NCBI RefSeq assembly: GCF_002286985.1
Contig: NZ_NSKC01000004.1
Span: 62,001 to 126,000, forward strand
Reading direction: 5' to 3'
Source of the DNA: Halorubrum salipaludis
GTDB lineage: Archaea > Halobacteriota > Halobacteria > Halobacteriales > Haloferacaceae
Length of the DNA: 64,000 nucleotides
The position numbers were made by a program, and so were the translations under genes. Within the stretch, counting starts at the first letter, position 1, and every line of letters begins with the position of its first letter. This document shows positions 1 to 8,636 of the stretch, one piece after another. Under the pieces are notes generated by a model. That model was not told where the DNA came from, did not search any database, and saw only the letters and a list, made by a program, of their open reading frames with translations.

Positions 1-104
1 CGCAGGGCGGCCTCGCAGGCACGCGCCACCGCAATTTTGTTTATAAGTAGTGCTGCGCCGTCACTCACACTTGTTTAAATACTCTATCACCACCGCCGAT
101 CTGC
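1..104 (-). repeat. Structured dispersed repeat, copy A (partial, candidate ncRNA 5' end)
   Basis: Read on the minus strand, this is the 5' part of the structured repeat that occurs three more times in the window. Positions 1-32 match the conserved start GCGGTGGCGCGTGCC and most of hairpin 1, with GCGGCC at 7-12, loop AGG at 4-6 and the partner arm cut by the window edge. Upstream on the minus strand lie CTTATAAA (47-40) and the TATA-like box GTATTTAAAC (82-73), preceded by GCAGATCGG (104-96). The same boxes with nearly the same spacing precede copy C. The rest of the copy lies outside the window. Confidence 0.8.
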
Positions 105-185
105 GAGACCCACTCCCACTATCGTCCGTCACCGTCTCCCCGTCACACCGACAAACTACTTATCGGGTCGGCCGTAATCGCACCT

Positions 186-1946
186 ATGCGACGGGTTCTC
201 ACGTTCTCGGTCGTCGTCGCCGCGATAGCCCTCCTCTCGTTCGGCGTCGGCGGGGTGGTCGCCGCCGGGCCCGCGACCGGACCGTCGGTGGCAATTTCGA
301 GTGACGCGCCGGCCAGCGCGACCGCCGCGGAGTGCGACGCGGGCGCCGGAACCGACCTCGTCGGCTGCTGGAACGGGACTCACTACGAGGAGGACCTCTC
401 GTTCAACCAGTCTGACGGCCTGACGGAGGCGGAGCTGGAAGCGCTGACCGACCTGACGATGGCCCGCGTCGAGCACGTCCGCGAGCGCCCCTTCCGCGAG
501 GACGTGCCGGTCGAGACGGTCGCGCGCTCCGAGTTCATGAACGACTCCGCGGGCGGCGGCGCGGGCGGCTCCGGCGCCGAGTTCCAGCGCTGGAACGACC
601 AGGTGTGGAAGGCGCTGTTCGTCGTCGGCGAGGACGAGAACGCCTCGGACGCGATTGACGGCGTCTTCGGCGGCGCGGTCTCGGGGTTCTACTCCCCGGC
701 GGAGGACCGGATCGTCCTCGTCGTCCCGGAGGGCGAAGACCCGCAGATCGACCCGTCGACGCTGGCACACGAGCTGGTCCACGCGATGCAGGACCAGTAC
801 CACGACCTCTCGAACCCCCGCTACGTCGGCGCCACGCAGGACGCCGACCTCGCGGTCGACGGGGTCGTCGAGGGCGAGGCGGTCCACATCGAGGAGCGAT
901 ACGACGAGCGCTGCGCCGCCAACTGGAGCTGTCTCGCGCCGCCCGACTCCGGCGGTGGCGGCGGGACGACGCCCGACTACAACTTCGGCATCCTCCAGAC
1001 CGTGCTCCAGCCCTACGGCGACGGGGCGCTCTACGTCGAACGGCTCGTCGACGAGGGCGGGTGGAGCGCCGTCAACGAGACGATGAACGAGCCGCCGGCC
1101 GCGACCTCCGAGGTGATCCACCGGGAGCCCGACTACGAGACCCGCGAGGTGTCGTTCGAAGACGCGGCCGAGGGCGGCTGGGAGACGTACCCGAACCAGG
1201 GCGTCGACGGCGCCGACACCGCCGGCGAGGCGTCGATGTTCGTGATGTTCTGGTACCAGAGCTACGAGTACCGGCACGCGGTGTTGGACCCGGACGCGAC
1301 GATTCGGGAGAACGTCCAGATCCACACGCAGACGGACGAGCGGCTCCGGACCCGCATGAACTACAACTACGCCCACGAGTCGACCGACGGCTGGGCGGGC
1401 GACGAGCTGTATCCGTACCGGAACGGCGGGAACGCGACCGACGGCGAGGACGGCTACGTCTGGGTGACCGAGTGGCAGACGACCGCGGACGCGGCCGAGT
1501 TCCGCGAGGCGTACCTGCGCATGCTGACCGCCCACGGCGACGACGAGTACGCCGACGGCGTGGTGTACGAGATCGAGGACGGCGACTTCCGCGGGGCGTA
1601 CGGCGTCGAGCGCGACGGGACCACGGTGACGGTCGTGCACGGCCCCGAGCCCGCGGACGTGCTCGAACTCCGCCCCGACGCCGGGTTCGACCTCCCCTCG
1701 ACCGACGACGGTGACGGGGACGAGACTGACGGCGGCGACGAGACTGACGGGACCGACGGCGACGACGAAAGTGACGGGACCGACGGCGACGACACCGACG
1801 AGACCGACGACGGGAGCGACACCGGCTCCGACGGCTCCGGCGGCCCCGACGCCGCCACCGACGACGGCACGCCCGGGTTCGGCGTCCCGGTCGCGGTCGG
1901 GGCCCTGCTCGGGGCGGCCCTCGTCGCGCGTCGCGTGCGGTCCTGA
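186..1946 (+). CDS. Hvo_1808-family surface protein, zincin-like, PGF-CTERM anchored
   Basis: This is a 586-residue exported protein. Residues 1-27 form a signal peptide with a hydrophobic core. HELVH at residues 195-199 matches the HExxH zinc motif, with acidic residues in the EGEAVHIEERY segment about 35 residues downstream as possible third ligands. A long Asp/Thr/Gly linker (about 515-560) precedes a C-terminal PGF motif, a hydrophobic segment and an Arg-rich tail, which is the PGF-CTERM signal processed by archaeosortase A. It is therefore probably an S-layer-associated, lipid-anchored metallopeptidase or a degenerate relative. The architecture matches haloarchaeal Hvo_1808-type surface proteins. 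A TATA-like ACTTATCG at about 158-165 sits near -25 of the ATG, so the mRNA is probably leaderless. Proteolytic activity is inferred. Confidence 0.8.
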   Translation: MRRVLTFSVVVAAIALLSFGVGGVVAAGPATGPSVAISSDAPASATAAECDAGAGTDLVGCWNGTHYEEDLSFNQSDGLTEAELEALTDLTMARVEHVRERPFREDVPVETVARSEFMNDSAGGGAGGSGAEFQRWNDQVWKALFVVGEDENASDAIDGVFGGAVSGFYSPAEDRIVLVVPEGEDPQIDPSTLAHELVHAMQDQYHDLSNPRYVGATQDADLAVDGVVEGEAVHIEERYDERCAANWSCLAPPDSGGGGGTTPDYNFGILQTVLQPYGDGALYVERLVDEGGWSAVNETMNEPPAATSEVIHREPDYETREVSFEDAAEGGWETYPNQGVDGADTAGEASMFVMFWYQSYEYRHAVLDPDATIRENVQIHTQTDERLRTRMNYNYAHESTDGWAGDELYPYRNGGNATDGEDGYVWVTEWQTTADAAEFREAYLRMLTAHGDDEYADGVVYEIEDGDFRGAYGVERDGTTVTVVHGPEPADVLELRPDAGFDLPSTDDGDGDETDGGDETDGTDGDDESDGTDGDDTDETDDGSDTGSDGSGGPDAATDDGTPGFGVPVAVGALLGAALVARRVRS

Positions 1947-2074
1947 ACCGCCGGGCGACGACAGATACCTTTTGGCGACGACCGCGCATCCGCCGGAGGC
2001 GACCGCACAGCGGTCGAAGCGAAATCCCGCCCGACTCGGGTGGCTTTTCCTCCCCGGCGTCCGAACCGTCGGGT

Positions 2075-3250
2075 ATGACCGAGTTCGACATCGTCGACGC
2101 GCCCGCGATCCGCGGGGGGCGGGCGACCGACGCGTACTTCGAGCGGACCGAGGCCGCCTTGGAACACGCGGGGCGGAACCCCCGCGTCGTCGCCGAGGTC
2201 ACCGCCGACCAGTTCCCCGACGGCGACTTCGAGCTGTTCGCCGGGCTGAAGGACGCGGTCGCGCTCCTGGAGGGCCGCGACGTGGACGTCGACGCGGTCC
2301 CGGAGGGCCGCCTGTTCGACGGCGGCCCCGTGATGCGGATCGAGGGGCCGTACCTCGCGTTCGCCCGGCTGGAGACCTCCCTGCTGGGCTTCCTCTCGCA
2401 CGCCTCGGGGATGGCGACCGCGGCCCTCGACGCCCGGGTCGCGGCGCCGGACTCGCAGGTCCTCTCCTTCGGCGCGCGCCACGTCCATCCCTCGATGACC
2501 GCGGCAGTCGAGCGCTCGGCGCTGGTGGCCGGGTTCGACGGCTTCTCGCACGTCGCCGCCGGCGACCTGATCGGCCGGGAGGCGTCGGGGACGATGCCCC
2601 ACGCGCTCGCCATCTGCTTCGGCCGCGGCGAGCAGGAGGCGGCGTGGCGCGCCTTCGACGAGGCCGTCGACGAGTCGGTCCCGCGGATCGCGCTCTGTGA
2701 CACCTACTCCGACGAGGTCGACGAGGTGCTCCGCGCGGTCGAGACGCTCGGCGACCGGCTCGACGGCGTCCGGCTCGACACCACCGGCTCGCGGCGCGGC
2801 GACTTCAGACACATCGTCCGCGAGGTGCAGTGGGAGCTGGACGCCCGCGGCCACGCCGACGTCGACGTGTACGTCTCCGGCGGGCTCGGTCCGGACGACC
2901 TCCGAGCGCTCCGCGACGTGGTCGACGGCTTCGGCGTGGGCGGTTACGTCTCGAACGCCGACCCGGTCGACTTCGCGCTCGACGTGGTCGAAGTCGACGG
3001 GGAGCCCGCCGCCAAGCGGGGCAAGCTCTCCGGCGCGAAGGCCGTCTACCGCACCGCCGACGGCGCCCACGCGGTCGGGCTCGCGGAGCGTGAGGGCCCC
3101 GCGGGCGCCGAGTCGCTCATGGAACCGGTGATCCGCGACGGCGAGGTGGTCGACGGCGCGGCGTCGGCGTTCGACCTCGACGCGGCGGCGGAGCGCGCCC
3201 TCGCGGACGCGGAAGCGGTGGGGTACGGGGCGGAAGGGGACGGGAAGTAG
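2075..3250 (+). CDS. pncB: Nicotinate phosphoribosyltransferase
   Basis: This 391-residue protein has the archaeal nicotinate phosphoribosyltransferase layout of the NAPRTase/QPRTase superfamily. It would convert nicotinate and PRPP to nicotinate mononucleotide in NAD salvage in the cytosol. Family-like segments are GARHVHPSM, the substrate-loop region RLDTTGSRRGDF, and the phosphate-binding strand DVYVSGGLGPDDLRALR followed by GVGGYVSNA. The length suits the archaeal family. It stands alone, 128 bp after the surface protein and convergent with crtI. The first ATG is used, and nothing in the frame looks damaged. Confidence 0.88.
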   Translation: MTEFDIVDAPAIRGGRATDAYFERTEAALEHAGRNPRVVAEVTADQFPDGDFELFAGLKDAVALLEGRDVDVDAVPEGRLFDGGPVMRIEGPYLAFARLETSLLGFLSHASGMATAALDARVAAPDSQVLSFGARHVHPSMTAAVERSALVAGFDGFSHVAAGDLIGREASGTMPHALAICFGRGEQEAAWRAFDEAVDESVPRIALCDTYSDEVDEVLRAVETLGDRLDGVRLDTTGSRRGDFRHIVREVQWELDARGHADVDVYVSGGLGPDDLRALRDVVDGFGVGGYVSNADPVDFALDVVEVDGEPAAKRGKLSGAKAVYRTADGAHAVGLAEREGPAGAESLMEPVIRDGEVVDGAASAFDLDAAAERALADAEAVGYGAEGDGK

Positions 3251-3280
3251 GACGGGGACCGGGGCGGGGACCGGGACGGC

Positions 3281-4819
3281 CTACTGCCCCGCCGTCGTTC
3301 CTGTCTCTTTCTGCCGGCGCCCGCCGCCGAGCGCCTCGGGGTAGTCCTCCCGGAGGGCCGCCGCCGCGTGCTCGCCGCTGATGAGGCACATCGGCATTCC
3401 GATTCCCGGTCCAGTGTACGAGCCGACGTAGTAGAGCCCGTCGAGCCCGGCGCGGTGGCCGGGGCGGAGCGGCCCCGTCTGGAAGAGGGTGTGCGCGAGC
3501 CCCAGCGCCGTGCCGTCGGGGTCGCCGAAGCGCTCGGCGAACTCGCTGACGCAGGCGGTCGTCTCGGAGACGATCCGCCCACGGAGGTCGACGCCGGCGT
3601 TGGCGGCGAGGTCCTCCAACACCGTCTCGCGGTAGCGCTCGCGCACCTCCGGCCCGTCGTCGAGCCCCGGCGCGATCGGGACCAGTGCGACGACGGCGTG
3701 GTGTCCCTCGGGGGCGACCGTCTCGTCGGTCTCGGAGGTGACCGAGAGGTAGTACGCGGGGTCGTCGGGCCAGCGCGGCTCCTCGAAGATCGCCTCGAAG
3801 TGGTCCGACCAGTCGGCCGGCAGGACGAGCGAGTGGTGCGCGAGCGGGTCCACGTCGCCCTCGACCCCGAGGTACAGCATGTACGCGGAGGGGGCATACG
3901 TCCGGTCGCTCCAGTAGCCCGGATCGCGGTCGCGGTCGTCCGGGTCAAGCAGCTCCCGCTCGACGTACGCCGGGTTCGCGTTGCTGACCACGAGATCCGT
4001 GCGGCGCGTCCCGGCGTCGGTCGCGAGCTCGAACGCGCCGACCCGGCCGTCGATCGATTGCACCTCGACGCCGGTCTCGATGTCGACGCCCCGTTCGCGG
4101 GCGAGTGCCGCGAGCCCGTCGACGACCCCGGCGATGCCGCCCTCGGGGTAGAAGACGTTCATGTTCAGGTCGACGTGGCTCATGATGCTGTACAGCGCCG
4201 GGGTGTTGTACGGCGATCCGCCCAGGAAGACGAGCGTGTACTCCAGGAGCTGCTTGAGCTTCGGGTGGTCGACGTACCGCCCGACGTAGTCGTCCATGTT
4301 CCCGAACAGGCGGTACCGCGGTGCCATCGGGAGCAGGTCCGTGTCGACGTAGTCGCGCAGCCGGTCGCGCCCCTCGTACACCACTCGGTCCATCGCCAGC
4401 TCGTAGTTGCGCTCGGCGCGGTCGAGGTACTCGGCGAGCGCGTCGCCGGCGCCCGCCTCGTACGACTCGAACACCTCGTGAACGTTCTCGCGGTTCGGGC
4501 CGATCGTGACGCGGTCCCCGTCCTTCCAGAACACCCGGTACTGCGGGTCGAGCCGCTCCAGCTCGTAGTAGTCCTCCGGCTCGCGGTCGAAGTGCCCGAA
4601 GAACCGCTCGAACACGTCGGGCATGAGGTACCAAGACGGCCCCGCGTCGAACCGGAACCCGTCCCGCTCGATGACCCCCGCGTGACCGCCGACCCGGTCG
4701 TGGCGTTCGAGCAGCTCCACCTCCCCGCCGGCGTCGGCGAGGTACGCGGCCGCCGCGAGGCCGCCGAACCCCCCGCCGACGACGGTGATCGTCGGGTCGT
4801 CGCCCGGCTGGTCCGCCAT
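3281..4819 (-). CDS. crtI: Phytoene desaturase-type FAD oxidoreductase (CrtI family)
   Basis: This 512-residue protein belongs to the CrtI/CrtD carotenoid dehydrogenase family. Residues 11-40 form the N-terminal dinucleotide-binding fold (VVGGGFGGLAAAAYLAD ending in ELLERH), followed by the family segment RVGGHAGVIERDGFRFDAGPS. Near the C-terminus, GLDGLYYVGSYTGPGIGMP is the usual FAD-binding signature. It would desaturate phytoene-derived C40 precursors on the membrane, supplying lycopene to both bacterioruberin and beta-carotene/retinal routes. The ATG at 4819 places the fold near the N-terminus. brp starts about 100 bp away on the opposite strand, so the two genes share a divergent promoter region. 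A CrtD-like role cannot be excluded from sequence alone. Confidence 0.87.
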   Translation of the reverse strand: MADQPGDDPTITVVGGGFGGLAAAAYLADAGGEVELLERHDRVGGHAGVIERDGFRFDAGPSWYLMPDVFERFFGHFDREPEDYYELERLDPQYRVFWKDGDRVTIGPNRENVHEVFESYEAGAGDALAEYLDRAERNYELAMDRVVYEGRDRLRDYVDTDLLPMAPRYRLFGNMDDYVGRYVDHPKLKQLLEYTLVFLGGSPYNTPALYSIMSHVDLNMNVFYPEGGIAGVVDGLAALARERGVDIETGVEVQSIDGRVGAFELATDAGTRRTDLVVSNANPAYVERELLDPDDRDRDPGYWSDRTYAPSAYMLYLGVEGDVDPLAHHSLVLPADWSDHFEAIFEEPRWPDDPAYYLSVTSETDETVAPEGHHAVVALVPIAPGLDDGPEVRERYRETVLEDLAANAGVDLRGRIVSETTACVSEFAERFGDPDGTALGLAHTLFQTGPLRPGHRAGLDGLYYVGSYTGPGIGMPMCLISGEHAAAALREDYPEALGGGRRQKETGTTAGQ

Positions 4820-4921
4820 GTCGATCCCGAGGGGCTCTCGGGCCTTGTCAACGGGTCGCGTTCCCGGGGCGTGAGATTCCGCCCCGACGGGTTTTGTCAC
4901 GGGGGCCGTAGGTGCCGTGCG

Positions 4922-5986
4922 ATGTCCCTGCCCGTTCGGAAGCGCGTGTGGCGGTCGGTCGGCGGCGGGAGCGTTCACCCCTCGCTCGGGCTCTCGCGGG
5001 CGGCGCTCGCGGCGCTCGTCGTCGGGTTCGGCGCGCTCGCGCTCGCCGGGGTCGCGGTCCCGATCGAGGCGCAGATGGCGATATACCTCGTCGGGATGAT
5101 CGCGTTGAACCTCCCCCACGGCGGGTACGAGCACTTCGAGAACCTCCGGCGGCGTCGCCCGTCGTTCCGGGGGCGGTACGTCGCCGCCTATCTGGCCGCG
5201 ATCGCCGGGTTCGTCGGGCTGTTCCTGCTCGCGCCGGCCGCCGGGCTCGCGCTCGCGCTGGTCGTGGCGATGGCGAAAGGCGGGATCGGCGGGCTCAGCG
5301 TCCTCGACGCGACCGTCGGGACCGAGCACCTGCGGACGCGACCCCAGCGCGCCCTCGCCGCCGCAGTCCGCGGCGGGGCCGTCATGCTGGTCCCGATCGC
5401 CTTCCACACCGACACGTTCTACGCGTTCAGCACGCTCATGGTCGGCCTCGTCGACGCGGGGGCGCTGGCGGGGGTCGGCGAGCACCTCGATGCGATCCGG
5501 ACCGCGGTTCTCGTCGGCTACGGCGCCGCGCTCGCCGCGCACGTCGCGCTGGGGTACGTCCGCGGCGGCGGGCGGTCGTGGCTCGTCGACGCCGGCGAGA
5601 GCGTCCTCCTCGCCGCGTACTTCGCGGTCGTCCCAGTGCTCGTGGCCGTCGGGCTCTACTTCCCGTTCTGGTACTCCGCCAGGCAGGTCGCCCGGACGGC
5701 GACCGTCGAGGCCGCCCCCGTCGGCGACGACGAGTGGGACCTCGCGGGCGGTGACTCCGCCTCGGCGACCGCGCTGCGGGCGTGGGAGCTCATGGTTGCC
5801 GGCGCGCTCGCCACCTTCGCCGTCGTCGCCGCGCTCTACTGGGCGTTCCCGAACCCGTTCGCGTCGTCCGGGCTGCTCCCCGGCGCGGTGGCGTTCTGGA
5901 GCGTCGCGATCAGCATCATCGCGCTCCCGCACGTCGTCGTCGGGGAGCTGCTCGACCGAGAGCGGGGGATCTGGTACGTCCCGTGA
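4922..5986 (+). CDS. brp: Brp/Blh family beta-carotene 15,15'-dioxygenase
   Basis: This 354-residue polytopic membrane protein has about eight hydrophobic segments. Family hallmarks are the His-bearing LPHGGYEHF (residues 64-72), FPFWYSARQVAR in the second half, and LPHVVVGELLDRERG near the C-terminus. Brp/Blh proteins cleave beta-carotene to retinal, the chromophore of haloarchaeal rhodopsins. The divergent crtI upstream makes the substrate precursor, so the pair forms a retinal-supply locus. No rhodopsin gene is present in this window. The start ATG follows the divergent intergenic region directly. Assignment is firm at family level. Confidence 0.88.
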   Translation: MSLPVRKRVWRSVGGGSVHPSLGLSRAALAALVVGFGALALAGVAVPIEAQMAIYLVGMIALNLPHGGYEHFENLRRRRPSFRGRYVAAYLAAIAGFVGLFLLAPAAGLALALVVAMAKGGIGGLSVLDATVGTEHLRTRPQRALAAAVRGGAVMLVPIAFHTDTFYAFSTLMVGLVDAGALAGVGEHLDAIRTAVLVGYGAALAAHVALGYVRGGGRSWLVDAGESVLLAAYFAVVPVLVAVGLYFPFWYSARQVARTATVEAAPVGDDEWDLAGGDSASATALRAWELMVAGALATFAVVAALYWAFPNPFASSGLLPGAVAFWSVAISIIALPHVVVGELLDRERGIWYVP

Positions 5987-6096
5987 GGCGTCGCGGAGAC
6001 GGACCCCGAGTTCGGGGATCCGTCGGCGAGGCTCGAGGTGAGAAGCGAGTCGATCCGTCGGCGACCGGAAACCCGATCGGTCGCGCGTCCCGCCCG

Positions 6097-6699
6097 CTAC
6101 AGCTCTTCGACGGCGCCGCCGTCGGCGCGCTCTCGGAACACCTGGCCCTCGATGAGCGTCACCATCGTCTCCTCGTCCTCCCACGCGTTCGGCGCGAGCT
6201 TGGCCTTCCGGCAGGCGCGCGAGAGGAACTCGGCGCCGGACCAGCCGTTCTCGACGGGGACCGTCGGGTAGAGCCAGCCGTGCGAGTTGCCGCCGTCGAC
6301 GGCGACGCCGTGGGTGCCGACCTCGAGGTCGGCGAGGGGGTCGTTGGTGAGCACCGTGTTCGAGACGACGAACACGGAGACGGTGATGTTGTCGAGCTCC
6401 TTCGGCTCGACCTCGGAGCCGCAGGAGTCGTCGGAGGCGGCCTTGATGGCGGCCTCGACGATGGCGTGACCGAGCTGGTCGGAGGTCTCCCACGCGCCGG
6501 CGCAGCCGCGGAGCCGCCCCCGCCCCCTCGTGGACTCCAGCCGGACGAACGCCCCGGTTCGGGCGTAGAACGCCTCGCGCATGCTCCCGGGTTGTTCGCG
6601 CTGTCCGTGTCGGACGAACGACTCGACCGCCTCCCGCGCGAGTTCGACCGCTCGTGCACCGTCGTCGTACGACAGCTGAACGGTCTGAGCCTCGGACAT
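6097..6699 (-). CDS. AMMECR1 domain protein
   Basis: This 200-residue protein fills the whole AMMECR1 fold. The signature LRGCAG is at residues 63-68, and FVRLE just before it, VEPKELDNITVSVFV, and the C-terminal SGAEFLSRACRKAKLAPNAW segment are typical. Members are conserved in archaea and eukaryotes. The biochemical role is unsettled. A radical-SAM/MEMO-linked redox role is discussed for relatives, but nothing here tests it. The gene is monocistronic, convergent with brp, and its ATG lies about 200 bp from the RNase P RNA region. Confidence 0.9.
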   Translation of the reverse strand: MSEAQTVQLSYDDGARAVELAREAVESFVRHGQREQPGSMREAFYARTGAFVRLESTRGRGRLRGCAGAWETSDQLGHAIVEAAIKAASDDSCGSEVEPKELDNITVSVFVVSNTVLTNDPLADLEVGTHGVAVDGGNSHGWLYPTVPVENGWSGAEFLSRACRKAKLAPNAWEDEETMVTLIEGQVFRERADGGAVEEL

Positions 6700-6784
6700 G
6701 ATAGTCCCTTACGTTGCTGACGACTTGAACGCTTCCCTTGCGAACCCGGCCGCTCGCCCCCGCTCGCCGGGGGGATCGGAGCGG

Positions 6785-6863
6785 CGGGCGAGAGTGATTG
6801 GGCCGGCAGGTGAAGGCGATCGGGCCGGCGGGCGAGGGTGATTGGGCTGGCGAGCGATCGGGA
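6785..6863. repeat. Imperfect 22-bp tandem repeats upstream of the RNase P RNA
   Basis: Three adjacent 22-bp units lie at 6785-6806, 6807-6828 and 6829-6850, followed by a partial fourth unit to about 6863. The consensus is roughly CGGGCGAGGGTGATTGGGCCGG, and units 1 and 3 are the closest pair. They fill the gap between AMMECR1 and the RNase P RNA and end about 40 bp before that RNA. They could affect its promoter or be slippage products. Confidence 0.75.
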
Positions 6864-6904
6864 TAGAGGCGGTCACGCCCTTCCCGACCGAACCCCTTAT
6901 TCGC

Positions 6905-7245
6905 GGGCGGCGGCTAGGCGCGACCGGACAGAGGGAGCCCGACTCCCGTGCCTCTGGCATGAGGAAAGTCCCCCCACCGGCCGGACGGGCGACCGGGCAC
7001 ACGCCCGGAGTCGGAGACGGCTGGCTCTGGAACAGCAACGACACCCCCCACCCCGACCCGTGATTCGCGCGAACCGACCCGCAAGGGAAGGGAGTTAACC
7101 CGATGAGGATCGACGGGTGGGAACGGATGGAACGGCGAATCCTCGCCGGTGCAAGTCCGCGCCACAAGGTAGTCCGGCCACGGCGCGGACGCTCAGCCGA
7201 ATGTCGGGACGAACCGAAGGGGGCTTACTCCCCTCAGTCCGCTTG
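6905..7245 (+). ncRNA. rnpB: RNase P RNA
   Basis: This is the catalytic RNA of archaeal RNase P, which removes 5' leaders from pre-tRNAs. The universal CR-I signature GAGGAAAGTCC occurs at 6961-6971, with a P3-like hairpin CAGAGG...CCTCTG just before it. At the 3' end GGACGAACC...GGGGGCTTACTCCCC corresponds to the CR-V/P2 region (compare the bacterial ACAGAA...GGCTTA pattern). P1 can be drawn as GCGGCTAGG at 6910-6918 pairing with CCTCAGTCCGC at 7232-7242, with single-base bulges. CTTATTCG at about 6896-6903 is upstream. The exact ends are estimates of about 10 nt precision. Confidence 0.9.
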
Positions 7246-7335
7246 TACTCGGTAGCGACCGGTACATCGTGTTGTGTCGGCTCTTCGAGTTCGATCCTCG
7301 ATATTCGGATGGCAGTGGATCGGCGGGGAACACCG

Positions 7336-7650
7336 CCAAAGCCCCAGCAGTTCGCTTATAAGCGGTTATCTGCGGGTTCACGGTGAAGATCTCCAAAGCC
7401 CCAGCCGCGAGAGTGGCGCACACTCGTTGCGCGCCTCGCTCGTTCGCATTGCTCACTCGCTGCGGTGCTTACGTCGTCTGCGCCACTCTCGCGGCTGCCC
7501 CTTTGAGTCCCACCCCACACAGCACCGCAGCCTCACACCTCCCCAACCTCGTCGGCCGGCGCTTATAAGCGCCGGCCGACTCCCTCGCGCGTGCTGTCTC
7601 GCGCCCTTATCAGGGCGCTCGCAGGCACGCGCCACCGCCTCTTTATAAGG
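7336..7650 (-). repeat. Structured dispersed repeat, copy B (candidate ncRNA)
   Basis: This copy lies on the minus strand directly after the CPBP protease stop. In element order it has TTATAA at 7647-7642; hairpin 1 with GCGCCC (7601-7606) and GGGCGC (7613-7618); an identical 30-bp palindrome at 7551-7580; and an 18-bp perfect closing stem pairing 7479-7496 with 7403-7420. The stem is framed by CAAAG-GGGC and GGGG-CTTTG. A 3' module follows, in which the CTGGGGCTTT box recurs 57 bp later (7336-7347) around a small CGCTTATAAGCG palindrome. Unlike copies A and C it lacks the GTATTTAAAC box upstream, because coding sequence occupies that position. Confidence 0.85.
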
Positions 7651-7653
7651 TAT

Positions 7654-8595
7654 CTATAAGGGCAGCAGCGACAGCGCCGCGGTCGCCTGTCCCGCGCCCT
7701 CCATCTCGGGGCCGTACGTGATGACGATGTAGCCGATCGTCAGGAGGAGGCTGTTGTACAGCCCGTGCATCACGGCGACGACGACGAGGTTCTCCGTGTA
7801 CTCGTACACCGCGCCGAAGATCAGGCTCGGGACGAAGAGGAGACTGATCGTCGTCAGCATCGCGCTCACGCCCCCGGACAGCGAGACGATGTGAGCGGGC
7901 GCGAACACGGAGGCCGCGAGGAGGATAGCCGGAACCGCGGAGAGCGTTTCCCGCGCGCGACTCTGGATGACGCCGCGGAACAGGAGCTCTTCGCACGGTC
8001 CCACGACGAGCAGCATGGCGACGATCATGATCGGAATGATCGACGGGTTCTCCAGGGTGGTCTGGGCGCCCTGGTTCTGGGCCGGCTCCGGTCCGACCAG
8101 CAACACGACCGAGCTAACGACGAGCACCGTGACGATCACGAGTATCGGGCCGATCAGGGCGATCACGGACTCGACGATGCTCGGCCGCCGGACGCCGAGG
8201 TACGCCACGATCGCGTCGCGGTCGAGCCCCCGGTACCGAAGGTACCCGAGACTGACGCCGACGAACGCGACGACCTGCCCGACGACGAACGGCGCGACGA
8301 ACGAACCGAGAAGCGACGGCTCCCGTCCGGTGACGGTCGAGACGAGGTAGACGACAGCCCCGGCGATCGTGGTGACGGCGAGAAGCCCGAGGATGCCCGC
8401 GATCCCCAGCCCGAAGGCGACGCCGACCGTTCGGAGCGGGGACCCCGTCTCCCGCCCGTCCGGCGAGTCGGCGGCGTCGACCATCGAACGGGCCTCGCCG
8501 GGCTCGCCCCCGTCGCTGGCGGCGGTGTCTACCGGGTCGTCGCGGTCTCGCGCGCCGTCGCCGGCGTCGGCGTCGAACTCGGAGGGATCGCTCAT
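7654..8595 (-). CDS. CPBP family intramembrane metalloprotease
   Basis: This 313-residue protein has an acidic N-terminus (1-50) and about eight hydrophobic segments. The CPBP/Abi motifs are EELLFRG at residues 202-208 (EExxxR), His235 in FAPAHI, and His277 in MHGLYN. These supply the Glu/His active-site set for membrane-embedded proteolysis. Bacterial relatives act in prenyl-protein-like processing or bacteriocin self-immunity. The haloarchaeal substrate is unknown. The start is at 8595 because it gives one complete acidic leader. The stop is immediately followed by structured repeat copy B on the same strand. Confidence 0.82.
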   Translation of the reverse strand: MSDPSEFDADAGDGARDRDDPVDTAASDGGEPGEARSMVDAADSPDGRETGSPLRTVGVAFGLGIAGILGLLAVTTIAGAVVYLVSTVTGREPSLLGSFVAPFVVGQVVAFVGVSLGYLRYRGLDRDAIVAYLGVRRPSIVESVIALIGPILVIVTVLVVSSVVLLVGPEPAQNQGAQTTLENPSIIPIMIVAMLLVVGPCEELLFRGVIQSRARETLSAVPAILLAASVFAPAHIVSLSGGVSAMLTTISLLFVPSLIFGAVYEYTENLVVVAVMHGLYNSLLLTIGYIVITYGPEMEGAGQATAALSLLPL

Positions 8596-8636
8596 TGCCC
8601 CTCGTTCGAACCGATCGGTCAAAGGCCTGTCCGTCG

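Noticed and set aside
156-1640. Long minus-strand frame antisense to the surface-protein gene
   Set aside because: High GC keeps antisense frames open. The translation is Val/Arg/Leu-rich with no domain, while the plus strand has a signal peptide, HExxH and PGF-CTERM.
7285-7308. T-arm-like sequence TCGAG-TTCGATC-CTCGA followed by TATTCGG after the RNase P RNA
   Set aside because: No matching acceptor, D-arm or anticodon arm lies upstream at tRNA distance, so a tRNA gene or att-type tRNA fragment is not supported.
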